The notes: generated by a model not told the origin, from the sequence alone. 10,155 nt of DNA from DAIDHZ01 sp965370365 (GCA_965370365.1 CBDUSP010000056.1:1-10155); one strand, 5' to 3'. Shown: positions 1 to 6,042, counted from the first letter of the stretch. Made by a program: numbers and translations.

Positions 1-306
1 AAATCAAGCAGAACGACAGCTAGAAAAACAACAAACAGAAAAACAGCTAAAAGAAAAACAGCTAAAAAAGCAACTAGCAAAACAGCGAAACGCAAAACAG
101 CAAAAAGAAAAACAGCAAAAAGAAAGACTGCAAAGCGCAAAACAGCTAAGAAAAAGACTGCTAAAAGAAAGACAGCTAAGCGCAAAACAGCAAAAAGAAA
201 AACAGCAAAAAGAAAGACTGCGAAAAGAAAAACTGCGAAGCGTAAAACAACACGACGCAGAAAACGCAGAACTTCTGCTGCTTCTGCAATCATGGCTCAA
301 GAGTAG
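1..306 (+). CDS. hctB: Histone H1-like nucleoprotein HctB (Hc2), C-terminal part; 5' end outside the window
   Basis: This is a DNA-binding protein that in chlamydiae compacts the nucleoid when replicating cells turn into infectious elementary bodies. The reading frame is open from base 1 and ends at TAG (304-306), giving the last 101 residues; the start lies upstream of the window. It is almost only Lys, Arg, Thr and Ala. Eleven AKRKT-type pentapeptides (one variant AKKKT) run without break from 85 to 249, preceded by looser copies and followed by an Arg-rich stretch (TTRRRKRRTS) and a short neutral tail ending IMAQE. This composition and period are typical of Hc2 proteins, whose repeat number varies between strains. 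A strong terminator follows at 341-377. A bacterial H1-like protein of another group could look similar over this part, but with the rest of the window chlamydial HctB is much more likely. Confidence 0.88.
   Translation, partial: KSSRTTARKTTNRKTAKRKTAKKATSKTAKRKTAKRKTAKRKTAKRKTAKKKTAKRKTAKRKTAKRKTAKRKTAKRKTAKRKTTRRRKRRTSAASAIMAQE
85..249 (+). repeat. Tandem 15-bp repeat coding AKRKT pentapeptides, with a 90-bp higher-order period
   Basis: Eleven in-frame 15-bp units (Ala-Lys-Arg/Lys-Lys-Thr) lie head to tail inside hctB. Codons alternate (aaa/aag, aga/cgc, aca/act, gca/gct/gcg), so units can be told apart. Bases 91-131 recur exactly as 181-221, a 41-base identity offset by 90 bp (six units). 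This shows that blocks of several units were duplicated together, and not only single units. Confidence 0.9.
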
Positions 307-340
307 TCTTAAGTCGTTGCCTTTAAGCGAAGTAAAGAGA

Positions 341-377
341 ATCGAGCAAGACCTCAAGGTCTGCTCGATTTTTTTTT
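341..377 (+). terminator. Rho-independent terminator of hctB, possibly bidirectional
   Basis: The left arm ATCGAGCAAGACCT (341-354) pairs with the right arm AGGTCTGCTCGAT (357-369), with one bulged A in the left arm. The outermost loop-side pairs are probably open, since only two bases separate the arms. Nine T residues follow directly (369-377). The stem lies 35 bp after the hctB stop. On the other strand the stem is followed by a weaker T/C-rich tract, so it may also stop the convergent antiporter transcript, whose stop codon is at 376-378. Confidence 0.88.
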
Positions 378-1770
378 ATCCTTTTATCCAGCCGGGGTGA
401 CGCTTCCTATAGATCAAATAGGGAATCAGGCACATAACTCCTAGAGATACAATGAGAAAGGCCTCATAGACAAAGAGGTTCCCCACAACGATTTGACTTG
501 GAGGGACAAAAAACACGCAAATGGCAATAAAAGAGCTTGCCACCCCCAAAAGAGAAAAGAACCAGATCCCAAATTTCCCGAAGGGAACTTTGTAAGATCG
601 TTTCACATCCGGGTGTGTGTAGCGCAGTCTAATTGCGGTTAAAAACATCAAAATATACATGACTAGATAAAGCTGCGCAGAGACAGCGCTCAAGATCCAA
701 AAGGCGCTATTTGCGTCTGGTAAAATAAAAAAAGCAAGGCTTGCAATCGATACAACAATTGCCTGAAACCAGAGGAGGTTCATGGGGGTATTGTGCTTGT
801 TAAGCCTCTGGAAAGTAGGAGGAAGGTCTCCGGCAGAGGCTGCCCGGTGGAGCGCTTTTACAGGGCCGATAATCCAGGCATTAAGCTCTCCAATAGCCCC
901 AAAGACAATGAGCAGTCCGACCGGAATCAGAAGATAGCTTAACCCAAAATCTCTCAAGAAGAGATAGAATCCTTCAATCAATCCTTTGACAAGGGAGATC
1001 TCTTTTTCTGGAATCAAGATAGAAAGCGATAGAGCGCCGAGGATGTATAAGACAAACGATAAAATCCCTGCAATTGCGATTGCTCGTGGGTAGCTCTTGT
1101 GGGGGTTTTTTACGCTATGCACATAAGCTGCAGAGACTTCCAACCCCCCAAAGGAAAGGAATAAACTCGTAATTAGAACAACATTTTGGATGTCGAATCC
1201 AGAAGGAATAAGAGATCCCCAATTAAAGAGAATCTGCGTTGGTTTTCCTCCCAAAACCCAAGCGGCTCCCAAGGCAATAAGAAAAACACCGGGGAGAATT
1301 GTCCCTGCAATTACCCCTACAATACTGAACTTACTCGAATGTTTAAGCCCAAAGTAATTGAAGAGCGTAAACCCCCAAAACCCCAAGAGAACGAAGGACG
1401 TGAGATAGAGATTGTTGAGAGCAATTGAAGGGTAAACAAGGTATGCGAAGGATGCTGCTGAAAAGGACAAAATTGCAGGGAACCAGGTGACGTTGTGTAC
1501 CCATTGCATCCAGATCGCGAAGAACCCCCAATTCTGACCGAATGCTTCTTTTACCCAGGTGTAGATGCCTCCAGATTTATGCCAGATGCTCGCTAACTCT
1601 GCAGAGATAAGGGCTGATGGGACAAGAAAAACAAGAGCGACAAGCACGAAGTAAAACGAAGATTCTAGCCCATATTGTGCGACAATTGGGAGGTTTCGAA
1701 GCGATGCCATCACCGCAAGGTTTAGCATTGCAAGCGAAAAGGTTCGGATAAATTTTTTAGGAGCTTCCAT
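376..1770 (-). CDS. APC-superfamily amino acid permease, GadC-like (glutamate:GABA antiporter family)
   Basis: This is an inner-membrane transporter predicted to exchange or import amino acids or their amines. The 464 residues form about 12 hydrophobic helices, the usual APC length. Seen in the sequence: a first helix after the basic start KKFIRTF; SGGIYTWVKEAFG at 66-78 followed by an aromatic-rich segment (WGFFAIWMQWVHNVTW, 81-96) as in the glutamate:GABA antiporter group; the TM6 signature FLSFGGLEVSA near 204-214, then VKNPHKSYPRAI (220-231); and HNTPMNLLWFQ near 326-336. Substrate cannot be deduced, so GadC or AaxC names are not assigned. ATG at 1768-1770 is the start because it precedes the first helix, although no Shine-Dalgarno is visible. 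A TATAAT box lies 11 bp upstream. The gene is convergent with hctB and divergent from the SH2-like gene. Confidence 0.85.
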   Translation of the reverse strand: MEAPKKFIRTFSLAMLNLAVMASLRNLPIVAQYGLESSFYFVLVALVFLVPSALISAELASIWHKSGGIYTWVKEAFGQNWGFFAIWMQWVHNVTWFPAILSFSAASFAYLVYPSIALNNLYLTSFVLLGFWGFTLFNYFGLKHSSKFSIVGVIAGTILPGVFLIALGAAWVLGGKPTQILFNWGSLIPSGFDIQNVVLITSLFLSFGGLEVSAAYVHSVKNPHKSYPRAIAIAGILSFVLYILGALSLSILIPEKEISLVKGLIEGFYLFLRDFGLSYLLIPVGLLIVFGAIGELNAWIIGPVKALHRAASAGDLPPTFQRLNKHNTPMNLLWFQAIVVSIASLAFFILPDANSAFWILSAVSAQLYLVMYILMFLTAIRLRYTHPDVKRSYKVPFGKFGIWFFSLLGVASSFIAICVFFVPPSQIVVGNLFVYEAFLIVSLGVMCLIPYLIYRKRHPGWIKG

Positions 1771-1793
1771 ATGTGGGTTGGATTATATGGAAG
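1764..1793. promoter_or_regulatory. 9-bp perfect inverted repeat spanning the divergent gene starts
   Basis: CTTCCATAT (1764-1772) and ATATGGAAG (1785-1793) are exact reverse complements separated by 12 bp. The left arm contains the antiporter's start codon. The right arm ends 4 bp before the ATG of the SH2-like gene and includes GGAAG, the only Shine-Dalgarno-like bases there. It could be an operator for a dimeric regulator, or a leader hairpin hiding both translation starts. Arms of this length can also arise by chance. Confidence 0.35.
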
Positions 1794-1810
1794 TTAGATG
1801 GATATTAAAA
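1782..1810 (-). promoter_or_regulatory. Candidate promoter of the antiporter gene (TATAAT, near-leaderless)
   Basis: On the minus strand bases 1787-1782 read TATAAT, a perfect -10 box, 11 bp before the antiporter ATG. A poor -35 (TTTTAA, 1810-1805) lies 17 bp upstream, inside the first codons of the divergent gene. Transcription would start near 1775, leaving a leader of only about five bases, which fits the lack of a ribosome binding site. Confidence 0.3.
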
Positions 1811-2532
1811 GAAGAGTTTTTGCTAATTTAAGCAGGTTCAAGGATTGTCTGGCCTCATTTCCTCCTGGAGATACAAGAGAAAGGGAGTATCGGGTTCTTC
1901 TGGATCTTGAGTCCGGGGAGATGCGTTTTTCAGAGAAGATTCACTCTCTGCGCTACGGGTCACGGAGTAGCTCTGCTTTAAAGAATCCCAAACAGGTCCG
2001 TTTACTCGTTATTGATGAGGAAGATGGGGGAGCACGCTTTGAAATTCATGGCACTGAAGTTTTGGATCCAGATGGAGTTGTGAAGGAGACTCTTGCCGTT
2101 TTAAACGAGATGGCAAGGAAGATCTCGGGTGTTGCCTTGGATCGATTGCCAGAAAGGACTGTTCTTGAAAATCTTTCCTCGGTTCATGGTCAGATCTTTA
2201 GGCGGGAAGTTGAGAATCTTCCCGGATGGCAGGGGGACTTGACGATCGAAGAGGCGGAAAAACAACTTGAGGGTCAGGAATCCGGGACCTATCTCATCCG
2301 AAATGGAAGTGAAGTCGCTTTTATGACAAACCAAATGAAGGAGCACTATGGATATGAGGTTCATCCATACTCTCTTGTTTTTTTAAATGAAGAGGGAAAG
2401 ATTTCAGAGGTTCTTTTTCTTGGGATTCCTCAAGGCTGGATTCTCTATGGCGATGAGCCTGATTTGCGGCAATACCCGGTATTTGAAGACCCTCTCGAAC
2501 TGTTAAAAATGCTTGGGTTAAAGGAGAGATGA
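1798..2532 (+). CDS. Protein with a C-terminal SH2-like (phosphotyrosine-binding-type) domain
   Basis: Function is unknown; the C-terminal part suggests binding of phosphotyrosine proteins, possibly host proteins. Residues 144-240 follow the SH2 order: Trp144 with GDLT, then a helix EEAEKQL (151-157) like the SH2 alpha-A, then GTYLIRNG (163-170) matching the GTFLVRES strand with the phosphate-binding Arg at 168, an extra segment of some 15 residues, strand YSLVFL (191-196), strand EVLFLGI, GWILY (213-217), and a closing helix DPLELLKML (231-239) like alpha-B. The alpha-A2 Arg (Ile150 here) and beta-D4 His appear absent, so the pocket is divergent. Residues 1-140 match nothing I recognise. No signal peptide or membrane segment is seen. 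An in-frame TAG lies directly before the ATG, so the start cannot be further upstream. It is coupled to the membrane protein gene one base downstream. The SH2 call rests on reading motifs by eye. Confidence 0.6.
   Translation: MDIKRRVFANLSRFKDCLASFPPGDTREREYRVLLDLESGEMRFSEKIHSLRYGSRSSSALKNPKQVRLLVIDEEDGGARFEIHGTEVLDPDGVVKETLAVLNEMARKISGVALDRLPERTVLENLSSVHGQIFRREVENLPGWQGDLTIEEAEKQLEGQESGTYLIRNGSEVAFMTNQMKEHYGYEVHPYSLVFLNEEGKISEVLFLGIPQGWILYGDEPDLRQYPVFEDPLELLKMLGLKER
2521..2528 (+). promoter_or_regulatory. Strong Shine-Dalgarno of the six-helix membrane protein gene
   Basis: AAGGAGAG lies 5 bp before the ATG at 2534, inside the last codons of the SH2-like gene. It is the clearest ribosome binding site in the left half and fixes the downstream start. 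It also suggests that the two genes are translated from one mRNA. Confidence 0.75.
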
Positions 2533-2533
2533 A

Positions 2534-3061
2534 ATGGAGAAAAAACATCCGTGGCAAGCAAGACTTGGGGTTGGCATCACGATGCTCATTCTTGCTTTTA
2601 TCGGGATGGTGACAACAGATGTCGATGCATCGGGGAGCTGGTCTTACTGGAAGTGGATTGTTCCTGTCTATGCCGTTTTAGCTCTTTGGCTTAGCTGGTA
2701 TATGCGCAGACAGCAGGAAGTGCTTTCCCCAATCACCTTGGGTCATGAGTTTTTGCACTGGGGAGCTGTTATTGGGACCGTTTTTATTGTTTCCTACTTT
2801 GCTCAGCTTGGGACAATTAGTCGCTTTGTTGAAGGGTTGTTTGATTTGACGATCTTGAGTTTAGGGATCTTTCTTGCGGGGATCTATATCGAGTCGACGT
2901 TTTTTTTCATCGGACTTGTTCTTGCATGCTTTGCAGTTTTAAGCGCGGCTGTTGTCCAGTATCTTTACGCATATATGATTCCCGTTATCCTTGGGGTGGC
3001 TCTGATCATTACGTTTATGGTCTGGCTTGCCCATAAAAAGGCAAAAGGGGGCAAGAAATGA
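2534..3061 (+). CDS. Conserved-looking six-helix membrane protein, unknown function
   Basis: I do not recognise the family. The 175 residues hold six likely transmembrane helices, at about 12-28, 38-57, 74-93, 102-119, 123-146 and 149-166. The N-terminus is short and basic (MEKKHPWQAR) and the C-terminus is Lys-rich (HKKAKGGKK), consistent with both ends in the cytoplasm. Polar motifs stand out near or between helices: GHEFLHW (70-76) before helix 3 and GIYIES (116-121) at the end of helix 4. A His/Glu pair like this could bind a metal or be functional, but that is a guess. The start follows a good AAGGAGAG site. Only one base separates it from the SH2-like gene, so a joint role at the inner membrane is possible. 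Its TGA stop abuts the stop of the convergent TMEM14 gene. Confidence 0.8.
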   Translation: MEKKHPWQARLGVGITMLILAFIGMVTTDVDASGSWSYWKWIVPVYAVLALWLSWYMRRQQEVLSPITLGHEFLHWGAVIGTVFIVSYFAQLGTISRFVEGLFDLTILSLGIFLAGIYIESTFFFIGLVLACFAVLSAAVVQYLYAYMIPVILGVALIITFMVWLAHKKAKGGKK

Positions 3062-3394
3062 CTATTTCTTCATTGTGCGATAGAAGAGGATTAAGAAGAC
3101 ACAAAGACTTAAGGCTCCAAAAACGATCGGCACCATTTTATGAGAAGCGAGTGCTCGGAAGAAAAACGACGCCATAAGAACCGTCGTAAGCCCTAGTGCT
3201 CCAAAAGTGCAAAAACGGATATTTCTTCTCATGCCAAATGAGCACGCAAGAAGCAAAACCCCAAATCCGCCTCCCGAATAGAGAGAAATCAAGCTCCCTC
3301 CCTTATAAAAGCCGATAAAGCCAAACACGATCAGCAAAATTGCATAGATACAAGTGACATAAACACTTGGTTTGTCATGTTTTTTTGTTCTCAT
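3062..3394 (-). CDS. TMEM14-family small membrane protein
   Basis: This is a 110-residue protein with four hydrophobic helices (about 11-30, 36-54, 60-79 and 87-105), the size and layout of the TMEM14/UPF0136 family. The Gly-rich segment GFIGFYKGGSLISLYSGG (25-42), linking helices 1 and 2, is the family hallmark. Eukaryotic and plastid members are linked to heme-pathway and fatty acid export (FAX) roles; the bacterial role is not established, so no substrate is assigned. ATG at 3392-3394 is preceded by AAGGAGAC with 6 bp spacing, which fixes the start. The first 20 bp overlap the end of the repeat-protein gene, so the two are probably co-transcribed and translationally coupled. The stop (TAG, complement of 3062-3064) touches the stop of the convergent gene with no spacer and no terminator hairpin. 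Confidence 0.82.
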   Translation of the reverse strand: MRTKKHDKPSVYVTCIYAILLIVFGFIGFYKGGSLISLYSGGGFGVLLLACSFGMRRNIRFCTFGALGLTTVLMASFFFRALASHKMVPIVFGALSLCVFLILFYRTMKK

Positions 3395-5039
3395 AGATAA
3401 GTCTCCTTGCCCACAGGCGATAATCTTCTGGTATCGTTTCTCTGCTAGATGCTAATTTTTCTAGAAATTCTGGGAACTTTTCTTCGACTAAACGCATTCC
3501 CCATTCTTCTTGATCTGGCATCAGATACAAGACTTTTTTACTCTCTAATGAGACAGAGCATACCACGATCCAAGAGGAGGTAAAGGGCATAAGTAGACAG
3601 CTCGGAGATTCCTCTGTGGAGCAAAGAGCTTTTTGGATGTCTGCAAGATTTTTAATCGTTATGAGGTCTCCTTGATAGCCCTCTCTCCTATGACAACCTG
3701 CGCTTTGATCCCATGCGTTAATGAATTGCTTTTCTCTGTTTGCAATGCGAGCCTCTTCGAGCGCCATTTTATATTGCTCTTGAAGCTTCGGGGACGGTTT
3801 GTGAATTTTTCTCCACGCGCATATAGTGCTGGTTGCGTTTTCCCATCCAATATTTGTAGATGGGAAGCTTGTAGAGGTTTTTTCAGCCTTTTTAGTCCTA
3901 ACTATCAGTACACTGCGCCCGAGCTTCATGTCATCTACGCGGGCACTAGATTTCAGCCAAGTATTTTCCTTCCACGATTTTTCGAAGGATTGTATTTCTT
4001 TGCTAATTTGCTTGCTTTCCTTCGGGTCATAGTAGGTTATCTTGTTACTCTCTTGTGAGATGGAGCATGCAAAAACCAAGCGATCCTCAAATGGAATAAC
4101 AATCGCAGTGGATGAGTCATCACTTATGCGCAATGCTTTTTGCAAGTCTCTTATGGTTGGATTTATCATGCTCAAGTGGGTAGTCCCAACATCCGTAGCT
4201 TTTAGCTTCGTCCACTTATCAAGAAGCGGTCCTTGAGGAGGCTCTGAAGCAATTGCTATTTCCAAGCTACTTAGGAGCATCTCTTGGAGATTATTTGCAG
4301 AAATTTCTACGTTTTCCCAATCATTGGTCTCTGGCTGACTTTGTTTTTGCGTATTGATTATCAATACATTGCGACTAAGAATTATATCTTCTGAGGACGC
4401 TTTATTATTCTCTGCCCATTTATTTTCTAACCAAGACGTTTTGAAGGCATTTTGTTCTTTGGTACATAACTCTTTTGTCTTTGGGTCGTAGTAAGTTATT
4501 TTTTCACAGTTGGTGGAGGTAGAGAATAGAAAAACCAAGCGATCCTCAAATGGAACAGCGATCGTAGTGGAGGAATTGTCGTTTGTGCGTAATTTTTCCT
4601 GCAAACTCTCGATGTTTGAAATGCATACAGTCGAGCTGGTGGAGCCTAGCCTTTCTCCGGCAATTTTTAGCGCTTCCCATTTGTCGCTGAGCAATTCACT
4701 GGAAGAAGCAGGATCGATTTTAGAGTTCAGGCGGAAGCAGAAACTCTCTTGAAGATTTTCTGACGGTTTGCTTTGTTCAGAAACAGTTGCTTCAGCTGCC
4801 TGGGCCGGTTGAGGGTTTTGCTTTCCAAAAAACAAACTTCTCGCTGCGTTTACTACACCTTGTGTGAGAGTGTTTGTTTCTTCCCACTGACTCGTTCTTG
4901 CAGTTGAAGGCCCATCTCTTGAAGAAACAATTGAATTTTCGCTTGTAGTTAAGCTGCTTATGGGAGTTTGGAATTGATCCTGCATATACGTAAATCCTGA
5001 ACCTACAGGCGGCTGGTTCTGTGGGGAAATCAACTTCAT
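3375..5039 (-). CDS. Triple-repeat protein, candidate secreted (type III) effector, unknown function
   Basis: This 554-residue soluble protein belongs to no family I recognise. Residues 1-94 are Ser/Thr/Gln/Pro-rich and probably disordered, as is common for type III secretion signals. Then come three related domains, about 95-232, 248-385 and 398-554. The first two share LQ-(x)-LR, PFEDRLVF (163-170 and 316-323, exactly 153 residues apart), KITYYDPK (180-187, 333-340), a W-rich helix and a final strand (RNVLII / RSVLIV). The third is more divergent: PFTSSWIV, KKVLYLMP, then an acidic C-terminal helix region. No transmembrane helix is seen. The PF...LVF...YYDP layout recalls the strand region around the catalytic His-Trp of Ulp/C48 cysteine proteases, but without the His. 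ATG 5037-5039 has AGAGGT almost touching it; Met19 (ATG at 4983-4985) with AGGA 9 bp upstream is an alternative start. Confidence 0.75.
   Translation of the reverse strand: MKLISPQNQPPVGSGFTYMQDQFQTPISSLTTSENSIVSSRDGPSTARTSQWEETNTLTQGVVNAARSLFFGKQNPQPAQAAEATVSEQSKPSENLQESFCFRLNSKIDPASSSELLSDKWEALKIAGERLGSTSSTVCISNIESLQEKLRTNDNSSTTIAVPFEDRLVFLFSTSTNCEKITYYDPKTKELCTKEQNAFKTSWLENKWAENNKASSEDIILSRNVLIINTQKQSQPETNDWENVEISANNLQEMLLSSLEIAIASEPPQGPLLDKWTKLKATDVGTTHLSMINPTIRDLQKALRISDDSSTAIVIPFEDRLVFACSISQESNKITYYDPKESKQISKEIQSFEKSWKENTWLKSSARVDDMKLGRSVLIVRTKKAEKTSTSFPSTNIGWENATSTICAWRKIHKPSPKLQEQYKMALEEARIANREKQFINAWDQSAGCHRREGYQGDLITIKNLADIQKALCSTEESPSCLLMPFTSSWIVVCSVSLESKKVLYLMPDQEEWGMRLVEEKFPEFLEKLASSRETIPEDYRLWARRLIYENKKT
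3401..3408 (-). promoter_or_regulatory. Shine-Dalgarno of the TMEM14 gene inside the upstream coding region
   Basis: The minus strand reads AAGGAGAC here, 6 bp before the TMEM14 ATG. It lies within the last codons of the repeat-protein gene, which supports coupling of the two genes. Confidence 0.7.
3885..4757 (-). repeat. Two tandem copies of a domain-coding unit within the triple-repeat gene (period 459 bp)
   Basis: Copy 1 (about 4344-4757) and copy 2 (about 3885-4298) code for clearly related domains; a third, weaker copy lies at about 3378-3848. A 26-base block is identical at 4071-4096 and 4530-4555, 459 bp apart and in the same frame (coding for PFEDRLVF and the start of the next codons). 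The same protein frame is kept through all copies. Confidence 0.8.
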
Positions 5040-5130
5040 ACCTCTGGTATTGATAAAGATCGCATTAAGGGTAATTCAAATATTACATTACATGCAAGGC
5101 ACTTTGGCATAAATCCGCTTGAGGGCTATC
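5040..5130. promoter_or_regulatory. Divergent intergenic region with a weak candidate promoter for the repeat-protein gene
   Basis: These 91 bp separate the minus-strand effector-like gene from the plus-strand sua5 operon and should hold promoters for both. On the minus strand TTGAAT (5079-5074) and TATCAA (5055-5050) are spaced by 18 bp, each matching 4 of 6 consensus bases; transcription would start only a few bases before the ATG at 5039. On the plus strand CATAAA (5108-5113) is a possible -10 without a good -35. A short ATTAC-ATTAC-AT repeat lies at 5082-5093. All are weak. Confidence 0.25.
5121..5125 (+). promoter_or_regulatory. Ribosome binding site that decides the sua5 start
   Basis: GAGGG lies 5 bp before ATG 5131. 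This favours 5131 over an in-frame TTG at 5119, which overlaps the site, and over ATG 5140, where the spacing would be 14 bp. Confidence 0.55.
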
Positions 5131-6042
5131 ATGTCTTCCATGAAAACACAAATTGTGTCTCCCGAAGATCTTTCCCAAGCGGTGTCTTTTTTGAAAAAGG
5201 GCTGCCCGATCGCTTTCCCAACTGAAACGGTCTATGGACTTGGCGCTCCTGTATTTGACAGGAAAGCGATTGAAAAAGTTTTTGCCATTAAGGAGAGGCC
5301 TTCGGATAACCCTTTAATTGTTCACGTTAGTTCCTTGAATCAAGTAGAGCAAATCGCCCAAAACCTTCCTCCCATTTTTTTTGAGCTCGTAGAGAAATAT
5401 TGGCCGGGGCCCTTAACTCTGGTTGTTGAAAAAAAGCCTTTAGTCCCAGAAATTGTCTCTGCAGGGCTTTCCTCAGTTGCCATTCGGATGCCATCAGACC
5501 TGATTGCTCGGCGCTTGATTGAGGAAGTGGGTCCACTCGTTGCTCCGTCTGCGAATTTATCTGGACGCCCAAGCCCCACATCTGCAGAAGATGTGTTTGA
5601 GGATTTGGATGGAAAAATTCCCCTAATCATCGATGGGGGGAGGTGCTCTTGTGGCATTGAGTCTACGGTTTTGAGTCTTGTCGCAGAGGTTCCAACTCTT
5701 CTTCGCCCTGGCGTAATTACTCTTGAAGGGGTTTTAGAAATCAAGCAAGCCGATCAAGACACAAAAGTTGCCTCTCCTGGCATGAAATATCGTCACTATG
5801 CTCCTAAAGCAAAAGTGCGGCTTGTCTACTCTCAAAATGAGTTAAAGGGTCCCTACATTTTATCGATGCGTCCGAAAGAAGGGATGCGCCTTTTAAACGA
5901 ACAGACTCTCTATCGGGAACTTAGAAATGCGGATCGGTGTGGGGTTTCTGAAATCTTGATCGATTGCTCAAATGACCTACTTGAGAACCAGGCGATGATG
6001 AATCGCTTGGCTAAAGCCGCCTCAAACGGAAAAAATTCCTAG
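5131..6042 (+). CDS. sua5: Threonylcarbamoyl-AMP synthase, long Sua5/YwlC type
   Basis: The enzyme makes threonylcarbamoyl-AMP from threonine, bicarbonate and ATP, the first step of the t6A37 modification of ANN-decoding tRNAs; TsaD and its partners then transfer the group. In the 303 residues the catalytic YrdC-like domain (about 10-205) shows PTETVYGLGAP (30-40), KERPSDNPL (54-62), a WPGPLTLV segment (91-98), SANLSGRPSPT (140-150), GIESTV (175-180) and RPGVIT (192-197). The linker SPGMKYRHYAP (215-225) and a Sua5-type C-terminal domain follow, ending with MNRLAKAA (290-297) as in complete family members. It is thus the two-domain Sua5 form, somewhat shorter than the usual roughly 340 residues but with no broken part. 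The start at ATG 5131 is chosen by the GAGGG site. It appears to lead a four-gene operon. Confidence 0.93.
   Translation: MSSMKTQIVSPEDLSQAVSFLKKGCPIAFPTETVYGLGAPVFDRKAIEKVFAIKERPSDNPLIVHVSSLNQVEQIAQNLPPIFFELVEKYWPGPLTLVVEKKPLVPEIVSAGLSSVAIRMPSDLIARRLIEEVGPLVAPSANLSGRPSPTSAEDVFEDLDGKIPLIIDGGRCSCGIESTVLSLVAEVPTLLRPGVITLEGVLEIKQADQDTKVASPGMKYRHYAPKAKVRLVYSQNELKGPYILSMRPKEGMRLLNEQTLYRELRNADRCGVSEILIDCSNDLLENQAMMNRLAKAASNGKNS

Noticed and set aside
85..249. CRISPR-like array from regular repeats
   Set aside because: Units are contiguous 15-bp in-frame codons without spacers, coding a basic protein.
4..357. Minus-strand Ser/Cys/Phe-rich open frame across hctB
   Set aside because: It is the mirror of the Lys/Arg/Thr/Ala repeat on the plus strand; repeats without stops create a long open frame with an improbable composition.
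376..1770. Naming the permease AaxC (arginine/agmatine antiporter) or GadC
   Set aside because: The fold and family are clear but substrate residues cannot be assigned by eye, and no decarboxylase gene is next to it.
3633..4058. Plus-strand open frames inside the triple-repeat gene
   Set aside because: They lie antisense to a long frame with clear internal protein repeats, and show no motifs of their own.
5119..5130. TTG start for Sua5 at 5119
   Set aside because: The TTG overlaps the GAGGG ribosome site; ATG 5131 has correct spacing and the extra residues (RAI) are not part of the family.
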